Origin: Afipia sp. GAS231
GTDB taxonomy: Bacteria > Pseudomonadota > Alphaproteobacteria > Rhizobiales > Xanthobacteraceae
Direction of reading: 5' to 3'
Assembly: GCF_900103365.1 (NCBI RefSeq)
Contig: NZ_LT629703.1
Location: 7,178,501 to 7,242,500 of the forward strand
DNA length: 64,000 nucleotides
The position numbers and the translations under genes were made by a program. Position 1 is the first letter of the stretch; the number at the start of each line of letters is the position of its first letter. The notes beneath the pieces are model-generated. The model saw only the letters and a program-made list of their open reading frames with translations, had not been told where the DNA came from and did no database searches. Positions 51,791-59,880 of this stretch are shown here, piece after piece.

Positions 51791-52408
51791 TTGTCCGCCA
51801 GAACCCTGTCCGATCCCGCCGCCGTCAGGCATTTTCCGCTTGCCGAGCTGCTGTGGCCGCGCCGCGAAGACCGGTCGTTCCGTGTTTTGCGCGGCGCCAT
51901 CCTGATTGCGCTCGGAACCGCGCTGCTGACGCTGTCGGCCAAGGTCAATCTGCCGCTGCCCTATGTGCCGATGACGCTGCAGACGCTGGTCGTGCTGATG
52001 ATCGGCGCCGCCTATGGCTGGCGGCTCGGCAGCCTTACCGTGATCGCCTATCTGGCCGAGGGTGCGATCGGTCTGCCGGTATTCGCCGGTCCCGTCGGCG
52101 GTCTCGCGCCGCTGGTCGGTCCGACCGCGGGATATCTCTACGGTTTCGTGCTGGCGGCGTTCGCCACGGGCTGGCTGAGCCAGCGCGGCTGGGACCGGTC
52201 GGTGCTGTGGCTGTTCGTCGCAATGGGAATTGGGCACGTCCTCATTCTCGGCACAGGCTTCGCCTGGCTCGCGTTCGGCATGAAGCTCGGCACAGGCAAG
52301 GCGTGGCTGGTCGGCATCGCGCCGTTTATCGCGGCATCGCTGGTCAAGAACGCGCTCGGCGCCACGCTGGTGCCGGCGATCCGGCGGCTGTTCGCGCCGC
52401 GCGCCTAG
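51791..52408 (+). CDS. bioY: Biotin transporter BioY
   Basis: This 205-residue membrane protein has six hydrophobic segments and the BioY signatures LPYVPMTLQTLVVLMIGAAYG, LAEGAIGLPVFAG, GPTAGYLYGFVLAAF and the late Lys/Asn motif FIAASLVKNALGATLVPAI. BioY is the S-component of biotin ECF transporters and can also work without the energising module; no bioM/N is in the window. The TTG at 51791 was chosen because GGAG lies nine bases upstream. Biotin uptake is functionally related to the AccB/AccC genes elsewhere in the window. Confidence 0.93.
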   Translation: MSARTLSDPAAVRHFPLAELLWPRREDRSFRVLRGAILIALGTALLTLSAKVNLPLPYVPMTLQTLVVLMIGAAYGWRLGSLTVIAYLAEGAIGLPVFAGPVGGLAPLVGPTAGYLYGFVLAAFATGWLSQRGWDRSVLWLFVAMGIGHVLILGTGFAWLAFGMKLGTGKAWLVGIAPFIAASLVKNALGATLVPAIRRLFAPRA

Positions 52409-52569
52409 AACGATATCGTCCGCGCGCCTAGAACGATACCGTCTGGAATCAGTGGCGCGCGGCGTAATGGCATTGACTTCGCTGGCCCATTTGATTTGGC
52501 TGTAAATCAGCGGAAGCGCGCGCGATGCGCGTAACTCCGGAAAAACTTTCTGAGGGGGGAGTAAACATC

Positions 52570-53898
52570 ATGGCAGCAACGATTGCGGTGGACGCACCGG
52601 CGAAGGCGGCAAAGCCCTGGTACCGGGTTCTCTATGTTCAGGTGCTGATTGCCATTGTGCTCGGTGCGCTTTTCGGCTGGCTTGAGCCCGCCTACGCGAC
52701 CAACGACTGGATCAAGGCGCTCGGCGACGGCTTCATCAAGCTGATCAAGATGGTGATCGCGCCGATCATCTTCTGCACCGTGGTATCTGGCATCTCGCAT
52801 ATCCAGGACGCCAAGAAGGTCGGCCGCATCGGCGTCAAGGCGCTGGTCTATTTCGAAATCGTCTCGACCTTCGCGTTGCTGATCGGGCTGATCGTCGGCA
52901 ACGTCGTCAGGCCCGGCTCGGGGTTCGGCGGGGCGGGCGCGAACGCGCAAGCCGTCGCCGGTTTCGCCAAGCAGGCCGAGGCGCAGAAGAGCGTCGATTT
53001 CTTCCTGCACATCATTCCCGACACCGTGGTCGGCGCCTTCGCGCAGGGTGAAATCCTCCAGGTACTACTGTTCTCGATCCTGTTCGGCTTCGCGATCATG
53101 GGGCTCGGCGAGCGCGGCCATACCATTCGATCCTTCATCGACGATGCCGCGCATGCGGTGTTCGGCGTCATTTCGATCGTGATGAAGGCTGCACCGATCG
53201 GCGCGTTCGGCGCCATGGCGTTCACGATCGGCAAGTTCGGCACCGGTGCGATCCTGAACCTGATGGGGCTGATCGCGACGTTCTATCTCACCGCCGCGCT
53301 GTTCGTGTTCGTCGTGCTCGGCGTCATCGCGCGCATCGTCGGCTTCTCGATCTTCAGGTTCCTGGCCTACATCAAGGACGAACTGTTGATCGTGCTCGGC
53401 ACGTCGTCCTCGGAAAGCGCGCTGCCGTCCTTGATGGAAAAGCTCGAGCGGCTCGGCTGTTCCAAGTCGGTCGTCGGTCTCGTGGTGCCGACCGGTTACT
53501 CGTTCAATCTCGACGGCACCAACATCTACATGACGCTGGCGACCTTGTTCATTGCGCAGGCGCTCGGCTTCGACCTGACGCTCGGACAGCAGATCACCAT
53601 TCTGCTGGTCGCGATGCTGACCTCGAAGGGGGCATCCGGCATCACCGGCGCCGGCTTCATCACGCTGGCGGCGACGCTGGCGGTGGTCGATCCGCGGTTG
53701 GTGCCGGGCATGGCGATCGTGCTCGGCATCGACAAGTTCATGAGCGAGTGCCGCGCGCTGACCAACCTGTGCGGCAACGGCGTCGCCTGCGTGGTGGTGT
53801 CGTGGTGGGAGGGTGAGCTCGATCAGGACAAGCTGCGTGTCAGCCTCACCAGGCAGATCGATCCGACCGACATGGAGACCGCAGTCACGACCGATTAG
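52570..53898 (+). CDS. dctA: C4-dicarboxylate transporter DctA
   Basis: This 442-residue DAACS-family symporter imports succinate, fumarate and malate with protons or sodium. Seen are [20 protein letters not shown], the serine-rich loop [20 protein letters not shown], the motif [20 protein letters not shown], and [16 protein letters not shown] with [20 protein letters not shown] near the end. The ATG at 52570 has a very strong site (GGGGGGAG) eight bases upstream. It is the first of a likely unit with an RraA-like enzyme and LigJ. DctA is essential for symbiotic carbon supply in rhizobia; whether that applies here is unknown. Confidence 0.96.
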   Translation: MAATIAVDAPAKAAKPWYRVLYVQVLIAIVLGALFGWLEPAYATNDWIKALGDGFIKLIKMVIAPIIFCTVVSGISHIQDAKKVGRIGVKALVYFEIVSTFALLIGLIVGNVVRPGSGFGGAGANAQAVAGFAKQAEAQKSVDFFLHIIPDTVVGAFAQGEILQVLLFSILFGFAIMGLGERGHTIRSFIDDAAHAVFGVISIVMKAAPIGAFGAMAFTIGKFGTGAILNLMGLIATFYLTAALFVFVVLGVIARIVGFSIFRFLAYIKDELLIVLGTSSSESALPSLMEKLERLGCSKSVVGLVVPTGYSFNLDGTNIYMTLATLFIAQALGFDLTLGQQITILLVAMLTSKGASGITGAGFITLAATLAVVDPRLVPGMAIVLGIDKFMSECRALTNLCGNGVACVVVSWWEGELDQDKLRVSLTRQIDPTDMETAVTTD

Positions 53899-53925
53899 CG
53901 CGTTAAAGACCTTTGCGGCTCAAAA

Positions 53926-53953
53926 GGCGCCGGCAGGCTAATCTGCCGGCGCC
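53926..53953. terminator. Hairpin between dctA and the RraA-like gene
   Basis: A perfect 11-bp stem, GGCGCCGGCAG / CTGCCGGCGCC, with a 6-nt loop is followed by AATAAAAAA rather than a T-run. It may be a partial terminator or RNA-stability element that lowers expression of the downstream genes relative to dctA. Confidence 0.55.
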
Positions 53954-53975
53954 AATAAAAAACGGGAGAGAGAAA

Positions 53976-54644
53976 TTGATCGGATTTCGAATTCTGCAGC
54001 GAACCCGCAAGGTCGACGCCGATACGGTGGCGAAGTTCAGCGCGCTGCCGGTCGCCAATATCAGCGATTCGATGTCGCGGATGACGGCGGGCGGCGCGGC
54101 GCTGCGCCCGATGCATGCCGGCGGCGTGCTCGCCGGACCTGCGTTCACGGTCAAGACGCGGCCGGGTGACAACCTGATGCTGCACAAGGCGATCGATACC
54201 GCCGAACCCGGCGACGTCATCGTGGTCGACGGCGGCGGCGACCTGACCAATTCGCTGATCGGCGAAATGATGTCCGCGCATGCCGAGCATCGCGGCATCG
54301 CCGGCATGGTGATCTACGGTTCGATCCGCGACTACGACACGATCCATGCCGGTAAATTTCCGATCTTCGCCGCCGGCGTCACCCACCGCGGCCCCTACAA
54401 GGACGGCCCCGGCGAGATCAACGTCCCGATCGCGATCGACGGCATGGTGATCGAGCCCGGCGACCTCATCGTCGGCGACGGTGACGGGATCGTCTGCGTT
54501 CCCTTTGGAAGCACCGCGGAGGTGCTGAAGGCCACGACCGCGAAGCACGAGGCGGAAACCAAGCAGCTCGCCGCGATCAAAGCCGGCAAGAGCGACCGTA
54601 GCTGGGTCGACGCCAGCCTGAAGAAGCTCGGCGTCATCGCTTAA
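53976..54644 (+). CDS. RraA-like aldolase/decarboxylase
   Basis: This 222-residue protein belongs to the RraA-like family, with NISDSMSRM, GPAFTVKTRPGDNLMLHKAI, VVDGGGDLTNSLIGEMMSAH and the active-site GSIRDYDTI (Arg-Asp). Members include 4-carboxy-4-hydroxy-2-oxoadipate aldolase (LigK/ProA) and oxaloacetate decarboxylases; RNase E inhibitors (RraA) share the fold. Placement directly before ligJ (17 bp) favours a metal-dependent aldolase or decarboxylase role in aromatic-acid breakdown. The TTG at 53976 was chosen because GGGAGAG lies about six bases upstream. It may share the dctA transcript across the hairpin at 53926. Confidence 0.85.
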   Translation: MIGFRILQRTRKVDADTVAKFSALPVANISDSMSRMTAGGAALRPMHAGGVLAGPAFTVKTRPGDNLMLHKAIDTAEPGDVIVVDGGGDLTNSLIGEMMSAHAEHRGIAGMVIYGSIRDYDTIHAGKFPIFAAGVTHRGPYKDGPGEINVPIAIDGMVIEPGDLIVGDGDGIVCVPFGSTAEVLKATTAKHEAETKQLAAIKAGKSDRSWVDASLKKLGVIA

Positions 54645-54661
54645 GCGAGAGGGAGCGGATC

Positions 54662-55876
54662 ATGCCGAACGGAATGGCAATGCCGGGCCGTCACGCCATG
54701 CCGCGACGGCTCGCTTGTGGCTGCTATGCGCCGCCGGCCGGCATGCTGGCGGCGATGGCGGTCAACGAGGTATCCCCCGATGCCGCCGCTTCGCCGGTCA
54801 ATGTCGAGGCGGCAGCGGGAGCCAGGTCGAAGTCCGCAGGCGCGGCGGCGAGTAGCCTGGTGATCGATTGCCACGGGCATTACACCACCGAGCCGAAGGC
54901 CCCGTTCGATTGGCGCAAACGTCAAATTGATGCGATCGGCGATCCATCCCGGGCGCCTCGTATCGACGAGTTAGAGATCTGCGACGACCAGTTGCGCGAG
55001 AGCGTCGAGGGCGCACAGTTGCGGCTGCAACGCGAGCGCGGCACGTCGCTGACGATCTTCTCGCCACGCGCCTCCGGCATGGGCCACCATGTCGGCGACG
55101 CCTCGATCTCCGCCGCGTGGTCGCGGGTCTCGAACGACCTGATCTTCCGGCTCACAAAACTCTATCCGAAGAATTTTACCGGCGTCTGCCAGTTGCCGCA
55201 GTCGACCGGTGTCGCGCCCAAAAACTGCATTGCCGAACTCGAACGCTGCGTCAACGAACTCGGCTTTGTCGGCTGCAACCTCAACCCGGATCCGTCAGGC
55301 GGATTCTGGAAGGAGCCGCCACTATCAGACGAATGGTGGTATCCGCTCTACGAGAAGATGGTCGAGCTGAACGTTCCGGCGATGGTCCATGTCAGCGCCT
55401 CCGCCAATTCCGTCTTCCACGCCACCGGCGCGCACTACATCAATGGCGACACCACCGCGTTCATGCAGTTCCTGACCTCGGACCTGTTCCGCGACTTCCC
55501 GACGCTGAAGTTCATCATCCCGCATGGCGGCGGCGCGGTGCCCTATCACTGGGGCCGCTATCGCGGGCTGGCACAGGACATGAAGCGTCCGCCGCTGTCG
55601 GAACTGCTGCTGAACAACGTGTTCTTCGATACCTGCGTCTATCATCAGGCCGGTATTGATCTGCTGACGAAGGTGATCCCGGCGAAGAACATCCTGTTCG
55701 CCTCAGAGATGGTCGGCGCGGTCAGGGGGATCGATCCGGAAACCGGATATCCCTTCGACGACACCAAGCGCTACATCGAGCAGTCGCCCGCGCTCGGCGC
55801 CGCTGAGCGGCGCGCGATCTTCGAAACCAATGCGCGGGCCGTCTACGGGCGGCTGTCCGCGAGGCTCGACGGCTGA
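54662..55876 (+). CDS. ligJ: 4-oxalomesaconate hydratase (LigJ-type amidohydrolase)
   Basis: This 404-residue amidohydrolase-fold protein follows SYK-6 LigJ closely in my memory: IDCHGHYTTEP with the metal histidines H71/H73, FSPRASGMGHHVGDASIS, NPDPSGGFWKEPPLSDEWWY, HYINGDTTAFMQFLTSDLF, IPHGGGAVPYHWGRYRGLAQ and FASEMVGAVRGIDPETGYPF. LigJ hydrates 4-oxalomesaconate in the protocatechuate/gallate 4,5-cleavage route; its product is then cut by a LigK-type aldolase. A 66-residue Ala-rich N-terminal extension with an MPRRLACGCYAPPAG segment is unusual. The start at 54662 is supported by GAGGGAG. The ring-cleavage genes are not in the window. Confidence 0.85.
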   Translation: MPNGMAMPGRHAMPRRLACGCYAPPAGMLAAMAVNEVSPDAAASPVNVEAAAGARSKSAGAAASSLVIDCHGHYTTEPKAPFDWRKRQIDAIGDPSRAPRIDELEICDDQLRESVEGAQLRLQRERGTSLTIFSPRASGMGHHVGDASISAAWSRVSNDLIFRLTKLYPKNFTGVCQLPQSTGVAPKNCIAELERCVNELGFVGCNLNPDPSGGFWKEPPLSDEWWYPLYEKMVELNVPAMVHVSASANSVFHATGAHYINGDTTAFMQFLTSDLFRDFPTLKFIIPHGGGAVPYHWGRYRGLAQDMKRPPLSELLLNNVFFDTCVYHQAGIDLLTKVIPAKNILFASEMVGAVRGIDPETGYPFDDTKRYIEQSPALGAAERRAIFETNARAVYGRLSARLDG

Positions 55877-55901
55877 GGCCGCGTCCAGGCACGGACAAAA
55901 C

Positions 55902-55938
55902 AAAACCGCCCGGTTTTGCCGGGCGGTTTTTCTTTTTT
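55902..55938. terminator. Bidirectional terminator between ligJ and rne
   Basis: The stem AAAACCGCCCGG / CCGGGCGGTTTT has a 5-nt loop and is followed by a T-rich tail on the plus strand and TTTTGTTTTG on the minus strand. It serves the convergent ligJ and rne genes. Confidence 0.88.
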
Positions 55939-55950
55939 TGAATGTTGGCG

Positions 55951-58900
55951 TTACTCGCCGTTGCCGAAGCGCCGTGACCACCAGCCGGCCTTGCGCGGCG
56001 CGGCAGCTTCGCCGCTCTCGGCCGGTGCGGGTTCTGCAGGTGCCGGAGCCGAGACCGGCTCCGGCGCGCTGTGGCTGATGACAGGCGCCGGATCGGCAGG
56101 AACGGTGCTGCTGGTCGCGAAGCTGACCTTTTCGCGCACGGTCGAACGGCGCCGCGCGGCGGCCCGGTCGGCTTCCTGCGTGGTTTCTTCAACCACTGGG
56201 GCGCTAACCGTGGGCGCACTCGCGACCGGCTCAGGCGGAGCATAGGCCGCTGATGCGGGTTCATGCTGCGCCGGTTGCCAGGCCGGCTCGGGCTGGATCA
56301 GCGTTGGGGCGGGCTCGTACGAGCCGCCGTCGAAGTCGGCCACCGCGTTGGCGGCTTCCGGAGCCGATGTCGGCCCGAGTTCGTCCGCGATCGATCCGGC
56401 CAGACCGTCTTCCGGCCCGTTGCCGCGCCGACGGCGTCCGCCACGGCGACCGCGGCGGCGCGGACGGCGCTCGCCATTCGCCGGCTGATCGCCGCGAACC
56501 ACGCCGGGCTGGTCGTCGCCTTCGTCCTCGTCGGATTCGCTGTCGTCGCCGGTGCCGGGGCTTTCCATGGCTTCGGCCACGACACGCATGGCATCGTTTT
56601 CTTCGCGGGGGGCACCATTGTCCTCGCGGGGCGCGCCGCCCTCGCGGGGTTCGCCGCGGCCGCGCCGGCGCCGGCGCCGCTTGCGACGGTGACCGTCCGC
56701 GTCGGTTTCGCCGCCGGCTTCTTCGCCGCCGACGGCGTCTTCCACCAGACCCTCGGTCTCTTCGGTTTCGACTTCGCCTTCGGTCTCGAGATCGAACCCT
56801 TCCTCGTCGTCATAGGGCTCGTCGACCTGCGGCGGGGAGGCGGCGGCCTGCGCTGCCAGCAACGCCTTGGCGGCTTCCAGCGTATGCACCTGTTCGCCGC
56901 GGTCGATGATGAACGACTGCTGGCCGCTCACGGTCGGATCGGCAACGATGGCGAGCGAGACCTTGAAGGAATTTTCGAGATCGCGCAGATGGCCGCGCTT
57001 GTGGTTGAGGACATAGAGCGCGACGTCGGTCCGGGTCCGCACCACCAGATTGTGGGTGGCGCCCTTCATCAGGATCTCTTCGATGCCGCGCAGCAGTTGC
57101 AGCGCCACTGACGATACCGAGCGAACGTGACCGCTGCCGCCGCACTGCGCGCAGGGCTCGGTCGAGCTTTCCAGCACGCTGGCGCGAATACGCTGGCGCG
57201 ACATTTCGAGGAGGCCGAAATGCGAGATGCGTCCGACCTGGATGCGGGCGCGATCCTGCCGCAGGCAGTCACTGAGCTTGCGCTCGACCGCGCGGTTGTT
57301 GCGCTTCTCGTCCATGTCGATGAAATCGATGACGATCAGGCCGGCGAGGTCGCGCAATCGAAGCTGGCGGGCGACTTCCTCTGACGCCTCCAGGTTGGTC
57401 TTGAGCGCGGTATCCTCGATGTGGTGTTCGCGGGTCGAGCGGCCGGAGTTGACGTCGATCGAGACCAGCGCCTCGGTCTGGTTGATGACGATATAACCGC
57501 CGGAGCGCAGTTGCACCGTGGGCGAGAACATCGCGTCCAACTGGCTCTCGACTCCCATCCGCGAGAACAGCGGCTGGCCGTCGCCATACTTGCGCACCGC
57601 CCGCACATTGGAGGGCATCAGCATCTTCATGAAGTCGCGCGCTTCCTGGTAGCCGGCTTCGCCGGCGACCTGGATTTCGTCGATTTCCTTGTTGTAGAGG
57701 TCGCGCAGCGAGCGCTTGATCAGCGAGCCTTCCTCGTAGACGAGGGTGGGGGCCTGCGACTTCAGCGTCATGTCGCGCACGGTTTCCCACATCCGGATCA
57801 GATATTCGAAGTCGCGCTTGATCTCGGGCTTGGTTCGTGAGGCGCCGGCGGTACGCAGGATGATGCCCATGCCCTCCGGCACGTCGAGATCCTGCACCAC
57901 TTCCTTGAGCCGCGAACGGTCCTGAGCCGAGGTGATCTTGCGGCTGATGCCGCCGCCACGGGCGGTATTGGGCATCAATACGGCATAGCGGCCGGCCAGC
58001 GACAGATAGGTGGTCAGCGCAGCGCCCTTGTTGCCGCGCTCTTCCTTGACGACCTGAACCAGCATCACCTGGCGGCGCTTGATGACTTCCTGGATCTTGT
58101 ACTGGCGACGCGGACGGAAGGCGCGCTCCGGAACTTCTTCCAGAACGTCGTCGCCGCCGACGGATTCGACGACTTCTTCCTCGGCGTCGTCGCCATCGTC
58201 TTCTTCATCGTCATGATGTTCGTCGCCATGATTTCCGTCACCATGGGCGGCGGCATGCTCATCATGCGCGTGGGCTTCGTGCCCTTCGCCGGCGTGCTCG
58301 CCATGCGGCGCGTCGTCGGCATGGGCGGCGTTTTCGAGCGCGTGCTCCTCGGCATGTTCGTGCGCGTGATCGACATGCGCATGCTCATGCGCTTCAGCGC
58401 CGGGTAGTTCATGCGCGATCGCAACGGCCGGCGCCTCGTGGGTCGCGGTGCTCGATTCAGCGGCCGGCGCTTCGGCTGCAACAGGCTCATGGTGATGGTC
58501 GTCACCATGCGCATGGTGATCTTCATGCTGGTGATCGTGATCATGGCCATGATCGTGGTCATGCGAATGATCGTGCGCGTGCTCATGTCCTTCATGGTCA
58601 TGCGCGTGATCGTGATGTTCCGCGTCGGTGTGCGAATGCTCGCCGTGGGCTTCGCCGGCGTGGAGGCCTTCTGAATGTTCTTGCGGATGTTCCGGCGCAT
58701 GCTCCTGCCCCGGATAGGGCTGCTGAGGCTGCGAAGGGTCGACGCCGGCGTTCTCGACGACGTCGCTCTGGACGCGGTCGCCATGGCCGCGCCGGCGGGC
58801 GTTGCGATGACGGGAGCGGCCGCCGCTGCGGCGGTGGCTGGAGCGGTTCTCGCTCTCTTCCTCGGCCTCGCGATGGGCGCGTTCGTCGGCTTCGATCAGC

Positions 58901-59163
58901 GCCTGACGGTCGGCGACCGGGATCTGGTAGTAGTCGGGGTGGATTTCGCTGAAGGCCAGGAAGCCGTGGCGGTTGCCGCCATACTCGATGAAGGCGGCCT
59001 GCAGCGACGGCTCTACGCGCGTGACTTTGGCGAGATAGATATTGCCGCGCAGTTGTTTGCGCTGGGCGGTCTCGAAATCAAATTCTTCGACGCGATTGCC
59101 GCGGACCACGACAACCCGGGTCTCTTCCGGGTGGGTAGCATCGATCAACATCTTGTTGGGCAT
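55951..59163 (-). CDS. rne: Ribonuclease E with histidine-rich S1 insertion
   Basis: This is a 1070-residue endoribonuclease. The N-terminus MPNKMLIDATHPEETRVVVV starts the RNase H-like and S1 region, as in other alphaproteobacteria. S1 is interrupted from about residue 95 to 350; within it, residues 154-317 hold nearly 50 histidines in His-Asp/Glu/Ala runs, followed by an acidic stretch. The catalytic core resumes at RRQYKIQEVIKRRQVMLVQV, with catalytic aspartates in VSIDVNSGRST (D570) and VIDFIDMDEKRN (D613/D616), and the zinc link CAQCGGSGH. The C-terminal half is disordered, with Arg-rich (RRKRRRRRRGRGE) and acidic segments for RNA and degradosome partners. The long 5' region (59164-59880) fits an autoregulated leader. 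Confidence 0.95.
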   Translation of the reverse strand: MPNKMLIDATHPEETRVVVVRGNRVEEFDFETAQRKQLRGNIYLAKVTRVEPSLQAAFIEYGGNRHGFLAFSEIHPDYYQIPVADRQALIEADERAHREAEEESENRSSHRRSGGRSRHRNARRRGHGDRVQSDVVENAGVDPSQPQQPYPGQEHAPEHPQEHSEGLHAGEAHGEHSHTDAEHHDHAHDHEGHEHAHDHSHDHDHGHDHDHQHEDHHAHGDDHHHEPVAAEAPAAESSTATHEAPAVAIAHELPGAEAHEHAHVDHAHEHAEEHALENAAHADDAPHGEHAGEGHEAHAHDEHAAAHGDGNHGDEHHDDEEDDGDDAEEEVVESVGGDDVLEEVPERAFRPRRQYKIQEVIKRRQVMLVQVVKEERGNKGAALTTYLSLAGRYAVLMPNTARGGGISRKITSAQDRSRLKEVVQDLDVPEGMGIILRTAGASRTKPEIKRDFEYLIRMWETVRDMTLKSQAPTLVYEEGSLIKRSLRDLYNKEIDEIQVAGEAGYQEARDFMKMLMPSNVRAVRKYGDGQPLFSRMGVESQLDAMFSPTVQLRSGGYIVINQTEALVSIDVNSGRSTREHHIEDTALKTNLEASEEVARQLRLRDLAGLIVIDFIDMDEKRNNRAVERKLSDCLRQDRARIQVGRISHFGLLEMSRQRIRASVLESSTEPCAQCGGSGHVRSVSSVALQLLRGIEEILMKGATHNLVVRTRTDVALYVLNHKRGHLRDLENSFKVSLAIVADPTVSGQQSFIIDRGEQVHTLEAAKALLAAQAAASPPQVDEPYDDEEGFDLETEGEVETEETEGLVEDAVGGEEAGGETDADGHRRKRRRRRRGRGEPREGGAPREDNGAPREENDAMRVVAEAMESPGTGDDSESDEDEGDDQPGVVRGDQPANGERRPRRRGRRGGRRRRGNGPEDGLAGSIADELGPTSAPEAANAVADFDGGSYEPAPTLIQPEPAWQPAQHEPASAAYAPPEPVASAPTVSAPVVEETTQEADRAAARRRSTVREKVSFATSSTVPADPAPVISHSAPEPVSAPAPAEPAPAESGEAAAPRKAGWWSRRFGNGE

Positions 59164-59880
59164 TTTGGAGCTCTTGACGGCGGCGGGCGCGGAGCAGGAC
59201 GCGCGCAAATTGCGCGGCCCGGTGACGCGACGGTCCACCTGATTCGGGGGTGAGGGGAAGGCCAAAACGCAAACCTTGGCGCCGCACCGAACGGGGTCCC
59301 ACCGGGGCGAGACGACGCGCGAAGCTTTCGCTTCGCGTCGGCGCGATCGTTCCGTGGATCTTGGTCGGCAACACAGTCTGGCGCATCAAGCGTCGGCCCG
59401 TCTGAACATGTTGGCGGCAAAAAGATACCGCCTTGTCTCTTCGCTGAAAGCCCCGGCGCGGCGCCAAAGCGCCCGCCAGCCATCGCATATCGGACCGTTT
59501 TGGGTCCGGATAATCGGTTCTGCCATGTCTCAAACCGTCCCTGGAGCAGAAAGATACCTGGGACCGGACGCCGCTCGGGCTCGAAACCGCCACTCCGTGT
59601 CAGCCGCGCGCGGCGCTGGCCGTGGAGGGATCGGGAAAGACGCTGGACACTTCAACTTCGAAGGATCCGGCGCTGCACCGGGAGGCTGAACGCGACACAA
59701 CCGGGAGTATTAGCCTTCAGCACCTCGTACATACGTGGATCGGGGCTTCCGTGCAAGGGAAGCATCCGCTAAGCGTCGCTGCACGGCAACACTCAACCCT
59801 TTTCGCGGCAACGGGCTTAAGGTCCGATTAACCCTGTGGTTCTAATGCGGTATTGAGGGGTCTCCGGAGGCACCGAATCG
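59164..59880. other. 717-bp intergenic region between rne and the AmiC-type gene
   Basis: No gene is supported. The minus-strand part should hold the rne promoter and a long leader, as RNase E commonly controls its own message through the 5' UTR. The plus-strand part holds the amidase promoter with a CtrA-like box at 59817-59832. Several GC-rich stems are visible but none was matched to a known RNA family. Confidence 0.5.
59817..59832 (+). promoter_or_regulatory. CtrA-like binding box upstream of the amidase gene
   Basis: The sequence TTAA-GGTCCGA-TTAAC matches the alphaproteobacterial CtrA consensus TTAA-N7-TTAA(C) exactly. It ends 48 bp upstream of the TTG start at 59881, inside the likely promoter. 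CtrA commonly controls cell-division and envelope genes, which suits an amidase. Confidence 0.55.

Noticed and set aside
58213..58674. Methionine-rich membrane-like frames on the plus strand
   Set aside because: They are the reverse complement of the His-Asp codons (CAT/GAC) in the RNase E insertion, not genes.
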